From Aquabacterium lacunae (lineage in GTDB: Bacteria > Pseudomonadota > Gammaproteobacteria > Burkholderiales > Burkholderiaceae_C): a stretch of 64,000 nt of DNA. Shown here in pieces: positions 58,702 to 64,000 of the stretch. Position numbers and translations under genes: made by a program. How positions within the stretch are numbered: the first letter of the stretch is position 1; each line of letters opens with the position of its first letter. The notes beneath the pieces are model-generated. The model did not search any database, had not been told where the DNA came from, and saw only the letters and a list, made by a program, of their open reading frames with translations. The stretch covers positions 620,001 to 684,000 of the forward strand of contig NZ_SIXI01000001.1 in NCBI RefSeq assembly GCF_004310865.1, written 5' to 3'.

Positions 58702-58865
58702 GGTGCGTACCTCTCGATCTGTCACCGGCGGGTGCCGGTTCGGTTCGCGTTTTCATTTTTGCGAGAACTGGCAGATCTGAGGGGTTTATCGGCCGTGCAC
58801 CGGGCGCCTTGACGTGACGAATTGGCGCTTTGTGCGTTTGTGTGCGCACCTTCCCTCCACCTTGG

Positions 58866-58879
58866 CACAATCCGGGACA
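58866..58879 (+). promoter_or_regulatory. Leaderless-type -10 element of greB
   Basis: CACAAT at 58866-58871 lies 7 nt before the greB ATG (58879); no ribosome site is seen. Confidence 0.35.
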
Positions 58880-59445
58880 TGAGCAAGGCATTCACCAAGG
58901 AATCGGACAGCGCTGACGACGAAGATGAGGTCGGCCTGCCACCGCTGCCAGCTGGCACGAAGAACTACATCACGCCACAGGGCTACCAGCGTCTGCGCAC
59001 CGAGCTGCTGCACCTGATCGACAACGAGCGCCCCAAGGTGGTCGAAGTGGTGCACTGGGCCGCGTCCAATGGCGACCGCTCGGAAAATGGCGACTACCTC
59101 TACGGCAAAAAGCGCCTGCGCGAAATCGACCGCCGCATCCGCTTCCTGACCAAGCGGCTGGACATCGCGGAAGTGGCCGACCCCACCTTGCACCATGGCA
59201 ACGACCAGGTGTTCTTTGGCGCCACCGTGACCTACGCCAACAGCAAAGGCGAAGAGCGCACCATCACCATCAAGGGCATCGACGAGGTCGACAACCTGCA
59301 GGGCGAGGTGAGCTGGGTCTCACCCATTGCCCGCGCCCTGATCAAGGCAAGGGAAGGAGACGAGGTCACCTTGATGACCCCAGGTGGGCTGGACAGGCTG
59401 GAAGTGCTGGAGGTGCGCTACCCGGCCCCGACACAGCCCGACTGA
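58879..59445 (+). CDS. greB: Transcription elongation factor GreB
   Basis: GreB reaches the RNA polymerase active site through the secondary channel and stimulates transcript cleavage. The 188-aa protein has the N-terminal coiled coil with the acidic tip (SNGDRSENGDYLYGKKRLREIDRRIRFL) and the C-terminal FKBP-like domain (VFFGATVTYAN to SPIARALIKAREGDEVTLMTPGG). GreB rather than GreA by the LYGKKRLREIDRR signature. The start at 58879 adds a 28-residue acidic tail. Confidence 0.93.
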   Translation: MSKAFTKESDSADDEDEVGLPPLPAGTKNYITPQGYQRLRTELLHLIDNERPKVVEVVHWAASNGDRSENGDYLYGKKRLREIDRRIRFLTKRLDIAEVADPTLHHGNDQVFFGATVTYANSKGEERTITIKGIDEVDNLQGEVSWVSPIARALIKAREGDEVTLMTPGGLDRLEVLEVRYPAPTQPD

Positions 59446-59461
59446 AGACAGCCCCAGCCCG

Positions 59462-61672
59462 TCAGGGCATCACACGCGAGGCCCGCAGCACCACCGGGCA
59501 GCGCTTGAGCGTGCGAAGCACATCTTGAAGGTGGTCGCTGTCGCGCAGCGACAGCGTGAGCTTGAGCTCGGCGGTTTCACCGAGGCGCTCGTCGCCCATC
59601 TCGATGTGGGTGATGTCGGTCTCGGCCGTGCTGATGCTGGCCGCCACCTGGGCCAGCACGCCTTTGCCATTGGCCACCAGGACCGAAATGGCGGTCTCGA
59701 ACTGGCGGGTGGGCTCATCGGACCAGGCCACGTCGATCCAGCGTTCGGAATCGCGCTCGAACAGGCGCTTGCCAGTGCCGCACATCTGGGTGTGCACGAC
59801 CAGGCCTTCGCCGCGCCCCAGGTAGCCGGCAATCGGGTCACCCGGGATGGGCTTGCAGCAGGGCGCCAACTGCACAGTGGCACCTTCGCTGCCGTCGATC
59901 ACCACCGAGCCCTGCGCATGGCTGTCGTCTGCAGTGAACCGGCCCAACGTGAGCGTGAGCGCATCGGGGCGCTCTCCCGCTTCGGCCAGGGCCTGTGCGA
60001 TGCGCTTGGCCACCATGGTGGCGATCTTGCGACCCAGGCCCACTTCGGTGACCAGGTCGTCGCGCGAGCGGTTGCCCCCCCAGCGGATCAGTTGCTGCCA
60101 GAGTTCGCCATGACGGCCCTCGCTGTGCTCGTCACCTGGCGGCAAGGTCAAGCCTTCGGCCCGCAGCGCCTGCGACAGCAGCTTCTCGCCCATCTCGAGC
60201 GACTCCTCCATCTCCATGTTCTTGAGGTAATGGCGGATCTTGGAGCGCGCACGGCCAGTGCACACGAAATTCAGCCAGGCCGGGTTCGGGCGTGCGCCAG
60301 GCGCGGTGATGATCTCGACCACGTCACCGCTGGACAGCTTGGCGCGCAGCGGTGCCGGCTCGCCATTGACCTTGGCCGACACGCAGCGGTCGCCCACGCC
60401 CGAGTGAATGGCGTAAGCGAAGTCGACCGGTGTGGCGCCCTTGGGCAGCGCCACGATGCGCGACTTGGGCGTGAGCACGTACACCGACTCCGGAAACAGG
60501 TCGATCTTCAGATGCTCCAGGAACTCGGCCGAGTCGCGGGTTTCGTGCTGGATGTCGATCAGCGACTGCAGCCAGGTGGCGTCTTCCTGTGGCGAGGCCG
60601 TGCGGGCAGAGCCTTCGCTCTCCTTGTACATCCAGTGGGCGGCAATGCCCTTTTCGGCCACGGCGTGCATGGCCTGCGACCGGATCTGGAACTCGACCGC
60701 GGTGCCCACCGGGTTCACCAGCGTGGTGTGCAGCGACTGGTAGCCGTTGGCCTTGCTGATGGCGATGTAATCCTTGAAGCGCCCAGGCAAGGGGCTGTAG
60801 AGCTGGTGCAGCACGCCCAGGGCGCGGTAGCAATCCAGCAGCTCACGCGTGACGATGCGAAAGCCGAAGATGTCGCTGACCTGGGCAAAGCTCAGGTGCT
60901 TTTCGAGCATCTTGTGATAGATCGAGTAGATGGTTTTCTCTCGACCATAGATCTCCACCTGCATGTCGGCGTCGTCAAAGGCCTTGCCCACCTCGCGCTG
61001 GATGCGCTCGACCAGGTCGCGCCGGTTGCCCCGGGTCTTGCGCACGGCCTTGGACAGCACGCCATAGCGCCAGGGGTGGATGTACTTGAACGACAGTTCC
61101 TGCAGCTCGCGGTAGGTCTGGTTCAGGCCCAGCCTGTGCGCAATGGGCACATAGATGTCGAGCGTTTCGCGGGCAATGCGGGCCTGCTTGTGCGGCGCCA
61201 TGGCTTCCATGGTGCGCATGTTGTGCAGCCGGTCAGACAGCTTGATCAGGATGACGCGCACGTCGCGCGCCATGGCCAGCAGCATCTTGCGGAAGGATTC
61301 GGCCTGCGACTCTTCCTTGGTCGAGAACTGCAGCTTGTCCAGCTTGGTCAGCCCGTCGACCAGTTCGGCCGTGGGCGATCCGAAGCGCTCGATCAGCTCG
61401 ATCTTGGTGACGCCGCAGTCTTCCATGGCGTCGTGCATGAGCGCAGCCATGATGGCCTGGGCGTCGAGCTTCCAGTCCGCGCACAACCCGGCCACGGCAA
61501 TCGGGTGCGTGATGTAGGGCTCGCCACTGGCCCGAAACTGTCCCAGGTGGGCCTCGTCGGCAAAGCGGTAGGCCTCGCGCACGCGACGGATGTCGGCTTC
61601 ATCCAGGTAATCGAGCTTGTGCAGCAAGGCCGCGAACGAGGCGGCAGACGGATCGAGAGCGGTCTGGGACAT
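59462..61672 (-). CDS. spoT: Bifunctional (p)ppGpp synthetase/hydrolase
   Basis: A 736-aa RelA/SpoT homologue, both making and degrading (p)ppGpp. The hydrolase HD domain is intact (HDAMED, His80-Asp81 to Asp85). The synthetase domain has RFKDYIAISKANGYQSLHTT, whose RFKD marks the bifunctional type. TGS (YVLTPKSRIVALPKGATPVDFAYAIHSGVG), helical/zinc-finger and C-terminal ACT domains follow. It comes after rpoZ on the same strand, but a terminator lies between, so part of its expression may need another promoter. Confidence 0.95.
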   Translation of the reverse strand: MSQTALDPSAASFAALLHKLDYLDEADIRRVREAYRFADEAHLGQFRASGEPYITHPIAVAGLCADWKLDAQAIMAALMHDAMEDCGVTKIELIERFGSPTAELVDGLTKLDKLQFSTKEESQAESFRKMLLAMARDVRVILIKLSDRLHNMRTMEAMAPHKQARIARETLDIYVPIAHRLGLNQTYRELQELSFKYIHPWRYGVLSKAVRKTRGNRRDLVERIQREVGKAFDDADMQVEIYGREKTIYSIYHKMLEKHLSFAQVSDIFGFRIVTRELLDCYRALGVLHQLYSPLPGRFKDYIAISKANGYQSLHTTLVNPVGTAVEFQIRSQAMHAVAEKGIAAHWMYKESEGSARTASPQEDATWLQSLIDIQHETRDSAEFLEHLKIDLFPESVYVLTPKSRIVALPKGATPVDFAYAIHSGVGDRCVSAKVNGEPAPLRAKLSSGDVVEIITAPGARPNPAWLNFVCTGRARSKIRHYLKNMEMEESLEMGEKLLSQALRAEGLTLPPGDEHSEGRHGELWQQLIRWGGNRSRDDLVTEVGLGRKIATMVAKRIAQALAEAGERPDALTLTLGRFTADDSHAQGSVVIDGSEGATVQLAPCCKPIPGDPIAGYLGRGEGLVVHTQMCGTGKRLFERDSERWIDVAWSDEPTRQFETAISVLVANGKGVLAQVAASISTAETDITHIEMGDERLGETAELKLTLSLRDSDHLQDVLRTLKRCPVVLRASRVMP

Positions 61673-61736
61673 GGAACTACTTTAGCTTGGAAGCCTGACC
61701 CTTGTCTCGTGAAAGACATGGGAAAGCGCGACCCAG

Positions 61737-61765
61737 AAAAAAACCCGCCATGACGGCGGGCTTTT
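61737..61765 (-). terminator. Terminator between rpoZ and spoT
   Basis: On the minus strand a GC-rich stem (61755-61760 CCCGCC-type with 61744-61749) and a 5-nt loop are followed by seven T (61743-61737). It should end most gmk-rpoZ transcripts before spoT. Confidence 0.8.
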
Positions 61766-61803
61766 CAGGCGCCCGAAGCGGGCTCAGGCGCGAGGGGCAG
61801 CGA

Positions 61804-62007
61804 TCAGGTCGGGACCTTGCGCAGCATTTCCAGGCCGACCTGACCGGCGGCCACTTCACGCAGGGCGGTCACGCCCGGCTTGTTGCGCGACTCGATCTTG
61901 GGGGTGTGGCCCTGGCTCAGCATGCGGGCACGGTAGGTGGCCACCAGCACCAGCTGGAAACGGTTGGGCACCTTCTGCAGGCAATCTTCGACGGTGATGC
62001 GGGCCAT
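61804..62007 (-). CDS. rpoZ: RNA polymerase omega subunit
   Basis: A 67-aa omega: [30 protein letters not shown], then the [17 protein letters not shown] segment. It supports assembly of beta-prime and contributes to a ppGpp-binding site on polymerase. A GGAGATTCC ribosome site precedes the ATG. Gene order yicC-gmk-rpoZ-spoT is the standard one. Confidence 0.96.
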   Translation of the reverse strand: MARITVEDCLQKVPNRFQLVLVATYRARMLSQGHTPKIESRNKPGVTALREVAAGQVGLEMLRKVPT

Positions 62008-62099
62008 GGAATCTCCAAGAGGCGTTCAGGTGAAAGTGTCGTGTGTTCCGAGGCTGCTCCCAGGGTTTTCCGAGGGAATCAGGCCTGCTCAGAGCCATC

Positions 62100-62786
62100 T
62101 CAGAGCAGATCCAGTGCCTTGAACACCGCCGACTTGTTTCGGCGTTGCGCAGAGTATTTTAACCGCTGCGCGTGCACGATGGTCTTCAGATCGAACAAAG
62201 CGGTCTCGAACAGGGCATTGACCACGACGAAATCGAAGAACTGGGCCTGGGCCACTTCGATGCGGGCATTGCTCATGCGCAGCTCGATCACCTCGGGGCT
62301 GTCTTCGCCGCGGCGGTTCAGGCGCTGCAGCAGTTCTTCGTAGCTGGGCGGCAGGATGAAAATCAGGATGGCGTTGGGGAAGATCTTCTTGATCTGCAGG
62401 GCGCCCTGCCAGTCGATCTCCAGCACCACGTCTTCGCCACCCTTGATGCGCTCTTCGATGGCCTGGCGCGAGGTGCCGTAGCAGTTGCCGTGCACTTCGG
62501 CATGCTCGAAGAAATCACCGCGCTCGATCATGGCCTGGAACTCCTCTTTCGAGGTGAACCAGTATTCGCGCCCGTGCTCTTCCTGCCCACGGGGCTTGCG
62601 GGTGGTGTGCGAGACCGACACCTGCAGGCGCGAATCGATCTCCAGCAGGGCCTTGACCAGGCTGGATTTGCCGGTGCCGCTGGGCGCCGAGACGACGAAA
62701 AGGTTGCCGGGGTAGTCCATCTGCGGGGCTCCAGGGGCACTCAGTGGGTCATTGACAGGGGCATTCAGCACGGTATCGGCGCTCAT
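62100..62786 (-). CDS. gmk: Guanylate kinase
   Basis: Phosphorylates GMP to GDP. The P-loop is [11 protein letters not shown], the GMP site includes [19 protein letters not shown], and the [15 protein letters not shown] segment is standard. 228 aa if started at 62786, where ATG overlaps the yicC stop (ATGA); an internal Met at 62720 would give a more typical length of 206. The N-terminal 22 residues are not conserved, so the start is uncertain. Confidence 0.94.
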   Translation of the reverse strand: MSADTVLNAPVNDPLSAPGAPQMDYPGNLFVVSAPSGTGKSSLVKALLEIDSRLQVSVSHTTRKPRGQEEHGREYWFTSKEEFQAMIERGDFFEHAEVHGNCYGTSRQAIEERIKGGEDVVLEIDWQGALQIKKIFPNAILIFILPPSYEELLQRLNRRGEDSPEVIELRMSNARIEVAQAQFFDFVVVNALFETALFDLKTIVHAQRLKYSAQRRNKSAVFKALDLL

Positions 62787-63721
62787 TCAAGGTTCTGAAC
62801 CTGTTCGCGCATCTGCTCGATCAGCACCTTCATGCTGACCGAGATCTGCGTGAGCTCCAGGGCCGCGGCCTTCGAGCCCAGGGTGTTGGCCTCGCGGTGC
62901 AGTTCCTGGATCAGGAAATCCAGGCGCTTGCCGGCCTCGCCGCCCTTTCTCAGCAGGCGCTCGATTTCATCGAGGTGGGCCTTCAGGCGCTGCACTTCTT
63001 CATCGACGTCGATGCGCAGGGCGTATGCGGCGGCCTCGTTCAGCGCGCGCTCCTGGGCGGCTTCGGGCGTGACATTGCCGCCCACAGCCTGCAGGGCCTC
63101 CTGGTACTTGGCCAGGAAACGCTCCTGCTGGCGCTGCACGGCCTGGGGCACCAGGGGCTCGGCCTGGGCGGCCAGCTCGCGCAGCTGCTTGAGACGGTCC
63201 TTGATGATGTCGGCCAGGCGCTTGCCTTCGATGGCTCGCGCGTCCTTCAGGGCTTCAACGCACTGGCGCACCGCCTCCAGGGCGATGTCGTCGAGCTTGA
63301 CGCTGGGGGCCGACTGGCGGCACAGGTTCAGCACTTCGTTGACGGTCAGGCCACCGGCCTTGGGCAGCCAGTTCTGCACCATGCCCTCCAGACGGGCCAG
63401 GGTGTGCAGCTGATCAGGCTGCGGCTGGGGCCAGGCGCTGTCGCTGGTGCGTTGGGCCTGCAGGCGCAACTCGATCTTGCCGCGCTTGAAGGCGGCGGTC
63501 AGCAGGTCACGGAAGGCGGGCTCCAGGCCCCGGAACTCGTCGGGCAGCTTGAAGCTCAGGTCCAGGAAGCGGCTGTTGACCGAGCGCAGCTCTGCCCCCA
63601 CCGAGCCACTGCCGGCCTTGCGCGACGCCCCGGGCGTGTCGGAATCCTCGGGCAACTCGGCGTCGTGGTCTGCCACCGACGACACCACATTGGCGTAGCC
63701 GGTCATGGAGTAGACTGACAT
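62783..63721 (-). CDS. yicC: YicC-family endoribonuclease
   Basis: A 312-aa YicC/YloC protein, recently linked to RNA cleavage. Family marks: MTGYANV at the start, [25 protein letters not shown], and the C-terminal [49 protein letters not shown] 20-residue acidic/Gly-Ser insertion follows the N-terminal strand. AAGGTG lies upstream of the ATG. Coupled to gmk and divergent from the kinase gene. Confidence 0.93.
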   Translation of the reverse strand: MSVYSMTGYANVVSSVADHDAELPEDSDTPGASRKAGSGSVGAELRSVNSRFLDLSFKLPDEFRGLEPAFRDLLTAAFKRGKIELRLQAQRTSDSAWPQPQPDQLHTLARLEGMVQNWLPKAGGLTVNEVLNLCRQSAPSVKLDDIALEAVRQCVEALKDARAIEGKRLADIIKDRLKQLRELAAQAEPLVPQAVQRQQERFLAKYQEALQAVGGNVTPEAAQERALNEAAAYALRIDVDEEVQRLKAHLDEIERLLRKGGEAGKRLDFLIQELHREANTLGSKAAALELTQISVSMKVLIEQMREQVQNLE

Positions 63722-63759
63722 GGCACCTTTCTCAGCTTCTTCGCGGACAAAAGCCGATT

Positions 63760-64000
63760 ATGTCAAAGCCGAAACCAGCCCCGCTCCCTTCGGGCACGGT
63801 CGTGGGCGGCTACACCGTGGTCCGCAAGCTGGCAGCCGGTGGTTTTGGCGTGGTGTACCTGGCTGAAGACCCCGACCGCCGGTTGGTGGCCCTCAAGGAG
63901 TACCTGCCCGCCTCCCTGGCCGACCGCTCACCGGGCGAGCTGATCCCGCGCGTCAAGCCTGACAAGCAGCCCCTGTACCGTTTGGGCCTGAAAAGCTTTT
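63760..64000 (+). CDS. Serine/threonine protein kinase (5' part, cut by the window edge)
   Basis: About 80 residues are visible, starting MSKPKPAPLPSG. The glycine-rich loop is AAGGFGVVYLAED and the ATP lysine is in VALKEYLP, so this is a Hanks-type kinase N-lobe. Divergent from yicC, a known Burkholderiales arrangement often with a PP2C phosphatase next to it. Substrates and any C-terminal domains lie outside the window. Confidence 0.85.
   Translation, partial: MSKPKPAPLPSGTVVGGYTVVRKLAAGGFGVVYLAEDPDRRLVALKEYLPASLADRSPGELIPRVKPDKQPLYRLGLKSF

Noticed and set aside
1-64000. CRISPR arrays, insertion sequences, prophage, att sites or an origin.
   Set aside because: No direct-repeat arrays, transposase or phage genes, tRNA-edge duplications or DnaA-box clusters were seen; tRNA-Arg at 52653 is not followed by an integrase.

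Overview
The window is a GC-rich, gene-dense chromosomal segment of a betaproteobacterium, most likely Burkholderiales (Comamonadaceae / Sphaerotilaceae-like). The evidence is the conserved blocks orn | ste24-phhB-rsgA, rpsP-rimM-trmD-rplS, hemCDXY and yicC-gmk-rpoZ-spoT | greB, the protein sequences themselves, and a flagellin cluster with sigma-28 promoters. I saw no insertion sequences, prophage, CRISPR array or plasmid functions. The long open frames antisense to real genes are codon-bias shadows and were left out.

Layout. 0.1-3.4 kb: a secreted DUF1501/DUF1800 pair. 3.5-9.4 kb: trhO, then a TetR repressor divergent from an apparent catabolic operon (type I Baeyer-Villiger monooxygenase, HSL-type esterase, SDR), followed by an alpha/beta hydrolase fold protein whose nucleophile is Ala. 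The TetR/BVMO gap holds a TTGACA-N17-TATTCT promoter overlapped by an 18-bp perfect palindrome. 9.4-16.7 kb: two flavin proteins, rlmJ, pirin/LysR, gluQ, a cupin and an OmpR-type two-component system. 16.6-29.2 kb: housekeeping (orn, Ste24-type protease, phhB, rsgA, CbiB-like, Nudix, rplS-trmD-rimM-rpsP), a divergent PurM-family protein, a chemoreceptor and a secreted chalcone-isomerase-like protein. 29.3-31.7 kb: SRP RNA, aroB and a dNTPase.

31.7-48.4 kb is the most coherent accessory region. It holds a sugar-modification island: two glycosyltransferase genes (one a 944-aa three-part protein with a decayed methyltransferase-like middle), a GNAT/FemAB-like acyltransferase, a methyltransferase, an oxidoreductase-like protein, an FdtA-type ketoisomerase, a DegT aminotransferase and a TPR-OGT (GT41-like) transferase. 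It abuts two tandem flagellins, fliD, fliS, fliT and a YcgR-type PilZ brake. My reading is a flagellin O-glycosylation system that makes and attaches a 3-amino-3,6-dideoxyhexose-type sugar.

48.4-52.7 kb: hemC-hemD-hemX-hemY and tRNA-Arg(ACG). 52.8-58.7 kb: a TVP38 membrane protein and a four-gene signalling module. The module has an intact membrane histidine kinase with a LOV photoreceptor domain, a stand-alone CheY-like receiver, a kinase-like protein without its phospho-acceptor His, and a MerR-type HTH protein fused to a receiver without its Asp. 58.9-64 kb: greB, spoT, rpoZ, gmk, yicC and the start of a Ser/Thr protein kinase cut by the window edge.

Recurring regulatory features: five genes (trhO, rlmJ, the Ste24-type gene, hemC, greB) carry a -10-like hexamer only 6-7 nt before the ATG and no Shine-Dalgarno, suggesting leaderless transcripts. 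Sigma-28 promoters precede fliC1, fliD and fliS.
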